The notes beneath the pieces were generated by a model. That model saw only the letters and a program-made list of their open reading frames with translations, was not told the origin of the DNA and ran no database searches. Of a stretch of 64,000 nt of DNA, positions 23,091 to 35,399 are shown one piece after another. Both the position numbers and the translations under genes were made by a program. Position 1 is the stretch's first letter. Each line of letters opens with the position of its first letter. The DNA comes from Lycorma delicatula (lineage: Eukaryota > Arthropoda > Insecta > Hemiptera > Fulgoridae): assembly GCF_047948215.1 (NCBI RefSeq), contig NC_134460.1, positions 130,440,824-130,504,823 on the forward strand. Direction: 5' to 3'.

Positions 23091-24150
23091 TCTACAGGGT
23101 TTCAATTTAAAAGAAACCCCATCACTTGGTTTAGCATTTAAAAATAGTTTATTGGCAAACAACAATAATTTACAGGTGTTGAAAATTATGCCCACTTTTA
23201 TGCACTTGTCAACATGTCTGACCATGTTCCTGACTATTCTTGTCAGCTGTATCCTTTCTACTTCCTGGATGGCATTTGTAATGCTTGTCTTCAATTCCTG
23301 CAGGGTGTGAATATTGCTCCTATAAACAATCTCTTTTAAGTAACCCCACAGAAAGAGGTTTGGACTAGTCAGATTGGGAGATATTGGTGGCCACAATCCT
23401 TTAGAAATGATTCTTCCACCAAAAAAAAATCCTTTCCAAAAAAAAAAGCATCTCCAATATTGAGCGAGTTGTTTGGCAAGAAGCACTGTCCTTTTACAAC
23501 CAGCAGTCACACTCATCCTCATACATTAAGGTTGTAAACTGTTGGATAATTTCTTGGTAGATGGCAGCATCCACAGTTTTTCCAAAAAACAAGGGTCCTA
23601 TTGTTCATTGCCTTGAAACCGCACACCATCACCTATTTTTTATAGGTGTAGGAAAGATTCAAAGAAAATGTGCAGGTCTTCATTATCCAAAGTCCAGAAG
23701 TTCTGACGATTAACATACCCACCAAGGTAAAACTATGCTTCATTTGTCGAAAACACATGATTTAAATGTTGCCACTAATGAAGTTCTTGAACTATTGATA
23801 TTAGTGAAACCCTTTTAGCATAATCAGCACAGTTAGCCCCTGCATTTGATACAGATAACATTTCAGCATTCTCCTCAATACAGTGTGGGCTGAACCTGGT
23901 GAAATGGTCTTTTCTTGGCGTAATATTCTACTTGCATCGTTAAAACTGACCTGAGTTGGGCATGTTTTTGGTCTAACACCAAGCCTGTTTCACAAAAGTT
24001 TTTTAACTATCTGAAAAGCACTTTCCCTGGTGCTTCCTTTTTAAATTTTTCCCTGAACTTTCACTGAAACATAACATAAGATTTCTTTTTTAAATAAGTT
24101 TCCATCACAATACATATTCTTCAACAGTTAACCACATTTTAACAAACAAT
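23090..24150 (-). pseudogene. Mariner-like transposase, broken
   Basis: The transposase would cut and paste the element using a DDE/DDD active site. Read on the minus strand, the N-terminal helix-turn-helix region (about 24140-23900) is followed by a catalytic-region relic STNEAxFYLGGYVN (family S-D-E, here Asn for Asp). The C-terminal part is LWPPISPNLTSPNLFLWGYL (family W-P-x-x-S-P-D-L-T, again Asn for Asp). The longest open piece is 23522-23082. Multiple stops and lost aspartates make it inactive. Confidence 0.7.
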
Positions 24151-24369
24151 GCAAGATTATGCAACCTTGTTCAAAAACCAATGCTCCATACAGACTGGCA
24201 ATACTCAAATATGCATGCAATAAACAGTTTTCCCCACACCAATTCCAGTCTAACCAACATCTTCCACATTATTTTACCCATCTCACACCAATATTTGCAT
24301 TTTAAGAAAAAAAATGCAGTTTGTGTAAAGTACTGAGTGATAGAGCCTCTTTTAAGTTGAACACCTGTA
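23093..24369 (-). mobile_element. Mariner-like DNA transposon with 34-bp terminal inverted repeats
   Basis: Terminal inverted repeats at 23093-23126 and 24336-24369 match at 27 of 34 positions. Both ends start with TA, the duplicated target of Tc1/mariner elements. The interior encodes a broken transposase on the minus strand. Length of 1277 bp is normal for a full mariner-like element. Confidence 0.8.
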
Positions 24370-24371
24370 TT

Positions 24372-25890
24372 ATTCAGAAGAGCAGGTTCTGAATAAGTGG
24401 TTTCTGAATAAGCTTCTGAATGGTTTCATGAATTCTGAATTTTTAAGAACTGCTTCCTATCTGAGGATTGTATAGTACTAACTTACAGGCTAAGGTGCCT
24501 ATTAGATAATGTAAAGCTGCTTATACAATTGTAATATTCTTTATAAAATCTCAAATTTAATGTGCTGTAAGTTTCTTCAAAAGTGTAATGGGATTGCTAC
24601 TCCATTTATCTCTGGCATCTCGTCCTTTTATCTGGAATATTTGGGTTCAACCTGAATCATGGTTAGTATGGCACTTTTCATATGCTAAAAAATTTCCATT
24701 TCACATACACATTCACACAGTCTAAATAAAATTCAAATTTTTCTAACTTTTCTTTGTTTTATTTAACTTATCTACACCATTTTGTTCAGAATTAAATTTT
24801 CTACATGTTTTGTTTAAATGTTTTTTTGTGTGTATTACCCATTTAACAAAGTTATTGTACATCAAACATAAAAAACAGGATTTTTTTACCCCAATTTATT
24901 GGTTTTCACCCCAGATTTCTCAAAAAAACACTGAAGATAGTTTTGAGACCAACTTAATTCAGTTTTTTAGGTCAAAAACCATAAGAAATCACTAAATCTG
25001 TCTCTTAATTAACGTCATAAAAATTTCAGTATGACCTCATTTCACCAAAATAGCTAAAATTCGAGTGAAATCCTTCCACTAGCTGTAACTTGCAAACGAA
25101 GCACTTTAGGACATCTGTTTATATGTGCTTTATCCATTATTTTCACAAGTAGAATAGGTTATGAAATTTCCGGGAAAACTTCATGATACTCTCTCTCTCT
25201 CTCTCATGACAAATCTGCCATGAAAAATTTATTTTAAAAATATCATTGAGTCAGAATATTTGATATCCGAATATTTATTATATAATGTAAGAGTCCTTTT
25301 AACATTTTTATAGTTTTTTTTTTTTTTCATACAGATTCATACTGAAATGTTCTATTGATTGGCAAGAGAAAAAATCATGGAAAGAGTCTGTCACAACTTA
25401 TAAAAATTAGAATAAAACACTCTTAACAGTAAGCTACTGACTTGAATAAACAACATTAAAATATTACCTGTTATACTGGGCAATTTATACATAAATTATC
25501 CAGTATACTGTATTTTGTACTGTATACTGTTCTGTAATCAGTAGCTAGGAATCAAGAACTTTTTAAAGAGAATTGAAAGGAACAACTACAGGGAAGAATT
25601 GGAGAGGAGATATTGCAGAGAGAGATGGAAGAAAGATTTTTTTTTATGGAATCGGAGAAGTGGAATAGATTAGTAAGGCAGCTAATCTAATCTGAAGTAA
25701 TTTCTAAGAGGAAATCATAAGGTAAGAAAGGTGATGGATTAATCAATCAGTTTACTTAGAAATATAAAGTTGAACTTCTTTGTCTGAATTAATAAAAAAT
25801 TAATGATACATGTTTCACAATAATCTGTTTTTCTGTAAGCACAATACACAAATATATTCAAACAAGTATTTATATTAACAACATTGAAAA
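24372..25890. other. AT-rich intergenic region
   Basis: No gene supported. A CT dinucleotide run lies at about 25189-25204, and a purine-rich stretch on the plus strand at about 25550-25740. Confidence 0.5.
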
Positions 25891-25904
25891 TCAGATTAGT
25901 ATGT

Positions 25905-27549
25905 ATTGCCCTGGGGAATGGTGGACATTTTCAACTTCATGCTGCAACATAGTATATCCCAGAAACTGGAAGGGAGCCCGGGTAGTCATGATTAAAAAAG
26001 CCAGACAGTACAATGTCATCATCTAGGCCTTTCTGTCTGGCTGAACTGCTTTACCAAGTTGTTCAAAAGATTATTGGTAGCATGGCTAAAGGAAGGGATG
26101 GCCAACAGAGGAGGATTTAGTGAATACCAATACGGCTTCAGGAACAGACACTCCACAGTGCATGTGGTTTCTGAAGTGACCTCATACCTATTGCTGAGGA
26201 AGCTGCTGATGACTCAAGGGCAAGAAGAAGGATCCATGAGGTGGTGCTCCTAGTCATCAGGACTGCCTTCAACAGCCTGCCATGGGAGACCATCTTCATG
26301 ATCTAACTCCTGGGGCATCAGTCCCTATCTCTGATGAACCATAGAATGTTAACTTAACGATAGATGGGGTGTTGTAGATCACAGTTGACGGTGAAGTCAC
26401 AGTCCCCAGCTGCAAACTGCAAAAGACTCTATCACAGGACCTATCCTCTGGAATTTGGCCTATGATGGCTTACTAAGATCTGACTTTCCCGAGGGAGTAT
26501 GGCCGATTGACTCTGCAGATGACCTGGCCTTCACCATAGTTAGGAGATGTGAGGAAGAAGTTACAGCCAAGAACAATGCCGCAGTAGTGGTGACAACATG
26601 GGTTATAATAAATAGCTTCAACTAGCAGCCGAAAAGACAGCTGTCTTCTTTGGAAGAAGGCAGCTGTCGCCAATCTGGATACGTGTGGGTAACCTGTATG
26701 TCCATAGGTCTCAGGAGGTCAAATACTTGGGGTATTTTGGTTGGACAGTCACCATAGTTTCCAGTGCTATACCAGCCATATCAGAAAAGTGACTGAACAC
26801 ACAGATAGGACGGTTATAGCCTTAAACCATGTAACGGCAAACGTAGATGATCCACGTGAATCCAAGAGGAGGGCACTGTTGTATGGAGTCTCAGCCTAGG
26901 ATTGGGCATTAAAGTCCAAGAAAGTCCTTCAAGTGATGGGAAGGCTGCAGTGCCAGATGGCACTGAGGGTCACTTCCTGCTATAGGACAATCTCTGTGAA
27001 AGCTGGCATCTCCCCCAATTGAACTTTGAACTGATGGTGATTAGGTTGGGTGAGCACTGGTGTTTTTACCACCTTATTGGCGATCCAAATGAACAGCTGA
27101 TGCTCAGATAGCAAGAACATTGGGCAGGGTAACAATAGACAGGTGGTCCCAAAGGTTGATATGACATGTGGGCTCCTAGGTTAATAGAGAGCAGGAGGAG
27201 CTGAATTTAGAAATAATCCAGTTTTTAACCGGTTACGAATTGTTCAACTCCTACCTACATGTCTGAAGAAGGCGCTTGTCGTAGTCAGAAGAGGAGGTAC
27301 CAACATCAGACAGACTATGGGTAGCTGCCTATGATGATGTTCTGCAGGACTCCCACAGCAGGTGCTTTGATGACACACCACTTTATGCCTCCATTATATA
27401 TTCACAATGCTGTGCAATACCAGATATGATAGGTTCAGCATTGCTAGGGTGAGGAGAGGGACAGGTGTTCTAGTCAAACCCGACACTACCATATGTATGG
27501 GTAACCAGTGGCAGGTAGACCTTTCCCCTCCACTGACACAAAAAAAAAA
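25905..27549 (+). mobile_element. R1-like LINE, 5'-truncated, with target-site duplication
   Basis: A truncated non-LTR element ends in an A tract (27539-27549). The flanks GATTAGTATGT (25894-25904) and GATTTGTATGT (27550-27560) match at 10 of 11, marking the target-site duplication. The coding content is RT onward: EYQYGFRNRHSTV (RT domain 2a), then QGSITGPILWNLAYDGLL in a shifted frame (domain B), ADDLAF (domain C, first residue changed), and a decayed C-terminal domain. It is not in rDNA, so it belongs to the non-site-specific R1/LOA relatives. Confidence 0.75.
26040..26600 (+). pseudogene. R1-like reverse transcriptase fragment
   Basis: Pieces in at least three frames. The stretch 26059-26253 holds the QYGFR motif. 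About 26420-26490 reads PILWNLAYDGLLRSDFPEGV. About 26515-26540 reads ADDLAFTIV with the paired catalytic aspartates. Domain A with the other Asp is destroyed. Stop codons and frameshifts are many. Confidence 0.65.
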
Positions 27550-27835
27550 GATTTGTATGTAATAATTATTACATGAGTGGGTCAGGGTGCTATCTCATAA
27601 TGAGATCATTTTGTTTACTTTCTTTGTTATTTGTTTAGAATGGATTTTAACAATACAAATCTATTAAGATATATAAATTAAGCAAATAAACATTTTACAA
27701 AAATCTCTTATTGAGGAAAGTTTTGCAATACAGGTTTTGTTCCCTATTTGTTATTATAAGAAATACATTATTTTTTTATACTTATATCTTGTGTTTACTA
27801 TCAACTGACTAATTTAACAATATTAATAGCTTCCC

Positions 27836-27906
27836 CTTTAGAAAGATGTGGCAATTTATACAAAGAAAACCTTCCAGATCGATCAGAATATAACTGGGAG
27901 AATTAC
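27836..27906 (+). pseudogene. Possible relic exon related to the I29 genes
   Basis: Between a clear acceptor (CCCCTTTAG) and donor GTAAGT, a phase-consistent reading gives a 22-residue segment ending EYNWENYK. This matches the exon 1 ends VSWEKYK and VSWEAYK of genes A and B, including the splice position. About 850 bp downstream, after another acceptor (TTTTGTTTAG near 28756), the text IHKKKYS appears, like the start of I29 helix 1, but with stops. No signal-peptide exon was found. It may be an old paralogue on the opposite strand, or coincidence. Confidence 0.35.
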
Positions 27907-28914
27907 AAAGTAAGTTTTTAAAAATATTTTTCCTTTAGCAATTTGTAAATAAATTCTGTGATTAATTTCTTGAAACCTTTAGCCAGTTTGTAATAAAATG
28001 TCACAAACTTTCAATAATTTTATGCTTGGTATAATAATTCCAGAAAATGCTCTAAAAATTCATATTCATGTTTAATTTATACTATAGTTTTGTAACATAA
28101 ATCATTAACGTAATCGGAAGAGTAGGAATCAAAAAGAATGGTGTATAGATAAATACTTTCATCAAAGAAAATAATTTTAAATTATTTTGAAGATGCTTTG
28201 GTTCAACCCAGTTAAAAAAATTATTAGGTGTTTAAAAATTCATTGATTTGACTGTAACTATACATCTTTGAATATGGATAAAACAGTTGCATTGTGGTTC
28301 TTGGGTAGATATAATATTGTTGTGTGTTAAAATTCCTACTAATCATAGTGGTGGTACTATATCTGTTTCCCCTAGTTTGAAATTTCTGGTTAAATAACAG
28401 ATTTTTGCGGGATGATAAAATTGCAACAAAATCAAGCCAAACAAACCAAACAAAGTTTTGCTTTGAAGTATCTTAATAAAATTATAATCTTGCTAACATT
28501 ATAAAATTTTAATTTATAAGTATATTCCCACCACAAATATAATATAATATATAAGGCTTCTTTAAAAAGTCAGAACTGAGTTTTCACGATACTTAATTAG
28601 GCTGATAATCATTGTTTGGCACCTGTAAACAAGAACTACGCATAAACATACAAATTAAACAAATGTAAAAGCATATATCATATATGATTCATCATTTATT
28701 ATATATTTTGTAAGATATTATTTGAAAATTTATGTTCAAATTATATTTTTGTTTAGTTATCCATAAAAAAAAATACTCGTAAAAAGATAAAGGAAAGAAA
28801 TAATAAAACCATTAAAGAAGAAGTTTCACCATTTATTATAATATCTTCTATAAATATATTTTAATGGAAAACTTTAATATGTAAGTATTTAACGGAATAC
28901 ATATATTTCAACCA

Positions 28915-29152
28915 GTTTTTCAGCTTGCTGCCAGATCTGAGTGTGTGTGTACAGGCAAATGTAATTACTGCTACTGGCTTTCCAGGCCTGCAGCTGCAAA
29001 TGTACTGGTAAACATGTAGCCTGCAACAGTCAGATTGACCACTACTGAGACATGTGGTTAATTGAAACCCAGCCACCAAAGAACACTGGTATCCACAGTC
29101 TAGTATTCAGATTTGTATAAAAGCAACTGCCTTTACCAGGACTCGAACCTTA
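28915..29152 (-). mobile_element. tRNA-derived SINE (family 2 head, different tail)
   Basis: On the minus strand a B box (GGTTCGAGTCC) leads into TGGTAAAGGCAGTTGC, a GTGGATACCAGTGTTC segment, TTTGGTGGCTGGGTTTC and ATGTCTCAG. These match the copy at 18684 up to that point; the 3' half then differs (TGTTGCAGGCTACATGTTTA and onward). The A-box part is truncated. It appears to be a variant or a chimera of the family. Confidence 0.6.
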
Positions 29153-29194
29153 AATATATATACATACATGTGTGTATTATATTTAACTTCTTTC

Positions 29195-30100
29195 AGAAAA
29201 AATATAATAAGTTACACACCAAAAGAGGAAGCATGGCAGCAAGAATGGCACGCCACGACTAAGGGAAGATCCTTGTATAAGTTAATACAGGATTTGGGGG
29301 GGATTGTATGCCTCTCCTTCATTTTTAAGGACAACGGGAGCCCGAATGCTTTCCAACCATGTAAATTTAAACCAATTTTTTTTCAGTTCCACCTGGCAGG
29401 TGATGAGCTGTGTGTCTGTGGGGAGGTCCAGTAGAACGAACACATGATGTTCAAGTGCCCAGCTCTTGGGGGGCCAGAAATCAGGCCACCCTGGAACTTA
29501 GAGGTCAAGGGGAAAATTGGCCACTCACAAGCAGCGCGTCAGTATGGCGAGAGCCACATTGTCGGACCGTATGGGAGTTCCTTGATGCAGTTGCTTTGTT
29601 CAACCAACATCAGTAGTTTACGTAAGGGAAAAGATTCCTACCTCATTGCTGTGGGAAGCTAACCAAGAGATATGGCTGGCTACCAGCCAGATTAAGGCAT
29701 TAAGCACTTTAGTGGTGGACAGGTACTTGCTGGCATTCAGCGGCTTAGGTGTGGCAGACAATTGTTGTGTTCGACGAGATATATTTAATTATTGATAGTC
29801 ATATATGTTTTAGTAGTTGATACGCCTACCCATTGGGCGCCTACCCATTTTAGTGATATATGACAAGTGGGTGGCTGGACACGCAAGCGAGTGGTGTATG
29901 GTACCACGGTTATTCTGCTCACACTTTTAGGTTAGCTCTAGGAGCTAGTTAGGATACTGGTCGCTAAATTGTTTTGAGGCTCAGTTGCCGTTTGTGGCAC
30001 AGACATTCAGGTATTATGCTTTAGGGTGACCGAATGGGATGGTGGCGGGAGAAATGCCAAGCAGACCAACACCAAAAGAGGAGGTTGAACGTCATGAAAT
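29195..30100 (+). mobile_element. R1-like LINE 3' fragment (ORF2 C-terminus and 3' UTR)
   Basis: The plus strand encodes the post-RT domain: a WQQEWHATTKGRSLYKL start (normal form W-Q-x-x-W), then ADELCVCGEVQ and, after a frame change, NEHMMFKCPALGG, giving the C-x-C...H...C putative zinc motif typical of R1-type ORF2. Coding continues to about 29795 (VDRYLLAFSGLGV), then a 3' UTR to about 30100. Part of this region has an inverted relative inside the element at 51060-51335. Confidence 0.7.
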
Positions 30101-30163
30101 TTTTAATAAAAACATTAGGAAATAAAAGAACATAATAAATTATATAGCAAAGGAAAAACTACA

Positions 30164-30257
<94 letters not shown>

Positions 30258-30280
30258 TATGTATGTATATATATATTTGA
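30164..30280. repeat. AT dinucleotide microsatellite
   Basis: Alternating TA/AT of about 115 bp with ACATATATATGTAT interruptions. It produces a spurious minus-strand Tyr-Ile repeat reading frame that should be ignored. Confidence 0.9.
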
Positions 30281-30344
30281 ATGAACATAGAAATTAAATA
30301 ATAAGAGACATTCAAATTAACAGTTGGAGAACATTTATGCACAT

Positions 30345-30965
30345 CATTTTTGCTGGCACTCTATAATTTTTGGGAACAATTGGGAAAACATGGGCAACTA
30401 GAGTACGAGTTGACTCAGTTTCTTACCAGTTCCTTACCTTGCACACATCCATGTACATACAAGAATGTCTTAATTCTTGTATGCACATGGATGCTGAGAC
30501 CCTCTGTGGAATGCAATTATGGCTGGGAGGAAGACACTACAGAACAGTCAGTGTTTGTGTGTAATCAATTCCTGCATCATTAAGACTATGCTACAACATC
30601 ATCGGGACTATGCTACAGACCAAACAATTATGGCATGGAGTGTCCACAATGTTTGTTAAAATCATCCAAACAAAGTTAGCAGAAGATGTCCAGGGATGAA
30701 TAACTACCTCTGAGTCCCCGTTGGGGCAAGTCCCCATCCCCAACTTTGTGGTTAAAAAAAAATTCCCTCAGAATCTCCATAAATTCAAGGTGTGGATGGA
30801 AATAAGACACATGGGACTGGCTGTGACAATAACATAAGGCGGCCTGGCATTCATGTTATAGAGGGCGACGAGTTTTAGTGGATAGACACGAGAGAAAGAT
30901 TCCCACACTACTACGGAATACAAGACCACATGGTCCATTTAAAATATTTCCCCACCTCAAAAAAA
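30345..30965 (+). mobile_element. R1-like LINE 3' fragment with A tail
   Basis: The plus strand starts with GKHGQLEYELTQFLT, the conserved H-G-x-x-x-x-x-L-T-Q-F-L-T stretch of the R1-type C-terminal domain. A decayed cysteine motif (CNYGWEEDTTEQSVFVC) follows, then a 3' UTR from about 30590 ending CCCCACCTC and an A run at about 30960. The 3' UTR differs from those of the elements at 53.6 and 61.1 kb, so it is another subfamily. Confidence 0.65.
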
Positions 30966-31219
30966 AATTTATATATAAAAATAAACAATGTCAGTGAATC
31001 TTAATGTTTTTATTTTTTTCCTGGTTTCTATTCCAAAATTTATCTCAATTCCTGAATTGCTTCTTCTGTAAACAAGTTGTTCTGTATACCACAAGGATTG
31101 CCACTTAGCAGAACCTTGTTCACAATTGCAGTGAACAAGCTTATTCCCGCTATATCATCCAATATTGGAAGAAGTTTATATATGGAAGTTGTTGTTTCCA
31201 TGGTCCCATGAGTTGTCAG

Positions 31220-32400
31220 TCAGTATGTCACAGTATTGGCGGAGAGGGAGTTGGGCGTGACCCGGATCAATGATCCTGCCTGGGTTCTGCCAGTCAGCCG
31301 CCTCCCATAAATTTAACCCTAGCCGGGGAGGCAGGTACTGCCTGACCCACTATACCAACATCCCAGGGCTCGCATGTAGCAATAAGGGCTCCGATACCCT
31401 CACCTACGGGACAATACCTGCCAAATGCCGAAGTGACTGACTCACACTGGACGGCGCAAGACTTCGGCAGAACACGCTCATAGCAGCTCATCCTCAACCC
31501 GGCTCCACAACTGACAAGAGGGATGGGAACTCTCCGTCCGCACTCCACCCAGCGTCGGCAAACAGATCACGGTCATGCCTCCCACCCCCGCTGCAAGCAG
31601 CGAAAACGAGAAGCACAACCGCAACCAGCTAAGATAGCTCGGGACCGCCAATCCCGTACAGAGTTCCTGAGTAAGACCATTTCCCCATTGGCCGATGGGA
31701 GTGCAGGTACCTAAGTACCATGTCGTTGCCCGCCCCGGACACGTGCATAGATTTTGTTACACGGACGTAGGGTTGGATTTATCCGGTGCATTACTATTAT
31801 TTTTTATCGTCTGTTACACGGGCATCGACTTCTAAAGTCATTATCCCTCGTCACATTCCTAAAAGATGTTTATATCACCATCAGGATCTTCATATGTAAG
31901 GGTGTAAAGAACCCTTACATGTTCTTTAAAATTAGCAAAATTTTAGAACATTTAGACACATGACACTAAAAATACTTACGGGGTGTAAAGGGCCCCGATC
32001 TTAAAATTAAAGATAAGTAAAACACAAATATATAAATGAAAAAGAAAGGTTCCACAATGCCAATATTTGCTTTTTTTGTCTCCCTTATTTTATTTAAACA
32101 CCCCCAGGGCAACCAGAATCCCCCTGTTCAGGATGGCCAAATAACCTCTCGGTAGGGAGGCTGATCTTCCCGGTCCTGACCTACTTGGCTCCAGGCATGC
32201 CTTGTACATAGCCTTGGCCCAGCGCCCACAGTCCACCATCGAGGGTCCTCCATGTCATCATTTGATACGCCCCGACTCCCTTACTCTTGCAAGCAGGCGA
32301 GCCCTGACGGCATAGGCAAGACGACTACCTCCCGTCTCTATGCGTGCCACGTTTCAAGACTCCCGATGTATACATAGGAAGTACTTCCTTAGAGATTCAT
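31220..32400. repeat. GC-rich repeat blocks flanking the I-clade element
   Basis: Two GC-rich blocks (about 31220-31745 and 32090-32400) in otherwise AT-rich DNA. The second adjoins the 3' end of the I-type LINE and ends on the minus strand with AAATAAAATAAGGG and an A run, so it is plausibly the 3' UTR of that element. The first contains a minus-strand 84-codon frame (31548-31294) with a C-terminal ALIATCEPWDVG phrase; I do not recognise it. It could be a UTR of a different element. Confidence 0.4.
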
Positions 32401-32500
32401 TAAAACAGCTTGAAGAATTTATTTACAAACTTTTAAGCAGTCCACTGGCGTGTAGATAAGCAATTATTTTTCCTTCATTTCCATTTTCCAAGCAGCAATA

Positions 32501-32713
32501 TTATTTCTTAGCTGGAACCTTTTTTTTGAAGTCCTCATATGCGGTACACTCTTCCATTAAATGCTTGACTGTAAATCTTTTGTTACAAAAACCGCACATT
32601 GGTCTTTCTTCGCCGGTTAACAAATATTTTATAATTGTTATTTGCGTGTGACCAATTCTAAGTCTGGTCACAGCCATTTGTTCCCGGCGAGTCAACTTCA
32701 CGTCGCTCTTCAT
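32501..32713 (-). pseudogene. I-clade ORF2 C-terminal segment
   Basis: This frame starts MKSDVKLTRREQMAVTRLRI and continues GHTQIT...YLLTGEERPMCGFCN with VKHLMEEC downstream. The L-T-R-L-R-I-G-H-T phrase followed by C-x2-C...H-x4-C is the standard end of I-type ORF2 after RNase H. It ends in a stop at 32501. Confidence 0.7.
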
Positions 32714-32751
32714 TAAAACTCCGTTTTAATGGAACTGAGTTAATTTTGTAT

Positions 32752-33225
32752 TTAATCTTCTCCAATCAGTATTCTACCTGTTTCTTGCTGTATTAGACAA
32801 TTTTCAATATCTGCCACCCGTACGGGAATTACATCCAAGTTATCACAGACTGTCGCCTTTCTGGTAGCTTCGTCTGCGCTTTCATTTCCTGCAATACCAG
32901 CATGCCCTGTAGTCAGTACAAATACGCATCGCTGTCCTCGTTGAGTCAGTACATACAAAATGGACAGGATGTTTCCAATTAGGACGTGCTTCTTGTTCCG
33001 AATTGCAGTAAGTACACTTAGAAAGTCGGAACATATTAGCACTCTCTCTTAGCAGTAGTATCCGTGTAGCGAAGAGCTTGCTGTATGGCAGTAAGTTCTG
33101 CCGTATAAACACTAGCCATATCTGGCAGTTTTCAAAAATGGGCTTCTCTATTTACATATATAGAGCATCCAACACCATGTTCGGTTTTAGAACCGTCAGT
33201 ATAAATTTTAATGTGTTCTTTGTAA
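32752..33225 (-). pseudogene. RNase H domain of I-clade LINE
   Basis: RNase H removes the RNA strand of the RNA-DNA hybrid. On the minus strand IYTDGSKTEHGVG (first catalytic Asp) at about 33210-33165 is followed by SVYTAELTAIQQAL (catalytic Glu), ICSDFLSVLTAI (second Asp) and GHAGIAGNESADEATRKA (final His/Asp region). All four catalytic positions are recognisable, although a stop and a frame change split the domain. Confidence 0.75.
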
Positions 33226-33562
33226 CTACTGACGGTTGATAAAAATTGCTGTTGGATGATTACTGCTGACTTCTTTTTTATTTCTTCCCGAAAGATATCC
33301 AGTCTTGTGTTTGCCGCCGGTAAAAGCCGTTACGGTATTTCTCTTGTAGAAATTGCTAATGTCTCTGGTAAAACAATTTCATATTTTCTTGTCAATTCGT
33401 GATACCTTATTCCGGCTGGTCTGGAATAGGTAGCACGATGTCATATACTGCAGCCAAAGGATGATTGTTAAAAAGTTGGTTATTTATATGGGTAGGAAAG
33501 GCCCATATATTTGCTGCGTATCTTAGTAATAGGATCTCTCTTATATAATGTAGTGACATTAT

Positions 33563-34860
33563 TCAGGCTTCGGACATTAGACCAGTCACCGGACTTGCAC
33601 GAAATGCGCCTATCGCGTATCGTATTCCGCTATTGTGTATTACGTCTAACTTTCTTAAATCCGACTTCCTAGCGGATACATATACTATACATCCGTAGTC
33701 GAGTTTCGATTGAACCAATGCTTTATACAGCCTCAATGGTATCTGTTTATCTCCCAGTTGGATAAACAATTAATAATGTTTAGGGCTTTTTTGCATCTAT
33801 TACTCAAGTCCTGTATACGTAATCCCCATGTAAGGGATTTATCCAGTAACGGACCTAAAAATCTCACATTATCCTTATATTCTATTGAATTGTCGTCGAT
33901 GGTCAAAACAGGACTTCGGTGAGGAATTTTCTTCCTACAGAACTGTACACAGCACGGGTCTTCTAGTGAAAATTGGAATTCATTACTCCTCGCAACTTCA
34001 TTAAGTTAATCGCTCGTTGTAATTTGTCTTCACCATAGCTATTTTGTTATGGCATACACAATTGCCAGATCATCAACATAATCTTTTATGCTGATTTCTA
34101 CTGGAATGGCTATTATTAGTTCATTGATGGCGATCGTAAACAAGGTACCGCTCAACGGCGAACCTTGTAGTGTGCCATTTTCCAAGGTTTTTTCTGCTGA
34201 ATATTCATTGTTGACGCGAACTTGGAAAGTACGGTCGTTCATATAGTTGCAGAGTAAAACTGGCAGATTGCCACGAATACCCCATTCATCTATCTGGAGC
34301 ATTATTCCAGGTCACCAGGTCATATCGAATGCCTTCTACAGATCAAAGAAGACTCCGACACAATGTTTTCTTCTGATAAAGCTGCTGTATATGATGTTCT
34401 CTAAGTTGATCATTCGATCGGTAGTAGAGTGGTATTGCCGAAAACCTGATTGATGTGAGGATATGAGATTTTCTTTTTCTAAAATCCAAACGAGTCGATT
34501 ATTTATCATTTTTTCCCATAGCGCACGTCAAAGTAATAGGACGGTAACTATTGGGATCTGTCAAATTTTTATCTTTCTTTGGCATTGGAACAATGTGTGC
34601 TTTTTTCCACTGCTGCGGGTACATTCCATCCCGCCATATCTGATTATATAATACTAAAAAAAATCTACGTTTTGCAGTGATATTTAGCTGCCTGATCGTG
34701 TTATAATGAATTTGATCCGGACCAACAGCTGTGTTGTATGCTTTCTACGACGCTTTCACAAATTTTTCTATTTTAAAAAGCACATTTTATGAATAATTTA
34801 TTTCAGTTCTGAAATTTAGTAAACCTTCAGTTCTGCTTTTTCGTCCTAGAATCTTAATCG
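33563..34860 (-). pseudogene. Reverse transcriptase of I-clade LINE, broken
   Basis: The longest piece (34302-34039) reads WGIRGNLPVLLCNYMNDRTF, then NGTLQGSPLSGTLFTIAIN (domain B) and YVDDLAIVYA (domain C, catalytic DD). Downstream 33769-33563 gives LRLYKALVQSKLDYGCIVYV, the thumb/connection phrase of I and Jockey types. Domains 1-2a upstream are in shifted frames. Confidence 0.7.
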
Positions 34861-35399
34861 TAGTTAGTCGTTTTATTGGCTGTTTCGAAGTGATTGGCTA
34901 ATAACTCTGCAATTTCGTTTGGAGTATCTCTAATTTCATCTTCATAGTGAAGGCTAATTATGGGAGTAAAGTTTGTACGCCCACAAATCGCCTTCACTTT
35001 CTTCCAAACGTCTGACGCAGCTGTTTTCTGTCAATGGATGACACGTATTTCTGCCAGGATTGTTTTTTAGAGTCTATCATAAGTCTTTTTGCATACGCCC
35101 TGTATTTTTTAAAGGCAAATAGATTTTCTACTGTGGGACGTTTCTTAAAGGCGTTATACGCTTTTTTCTTTCTTTTGATAGCTTCACTTATTTCATCGTT
35201 CTAGTACGGAACGGGTCGCTTCTTAAGTTTCCCAAATGTTTTGAGAATATATCTTGATTCCGAGTCAAGTATTGCATTAGTTATAGCGTCAACATTGGCT
35301 TCGATAACTCCAGTTTTTCAGGGAGTATCGTCTTAGCTGTGAAGCTCGTCCAGTCTGCCTTATCAAACAGAAATCTTTTGGAGATGGGATGTATTTTCT

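Noticed and set aside
30115..30342. 75-codon minus-strand frame rich in Tyr and Ile
   Set aside because: It is only the translation of the TA microsatellite.
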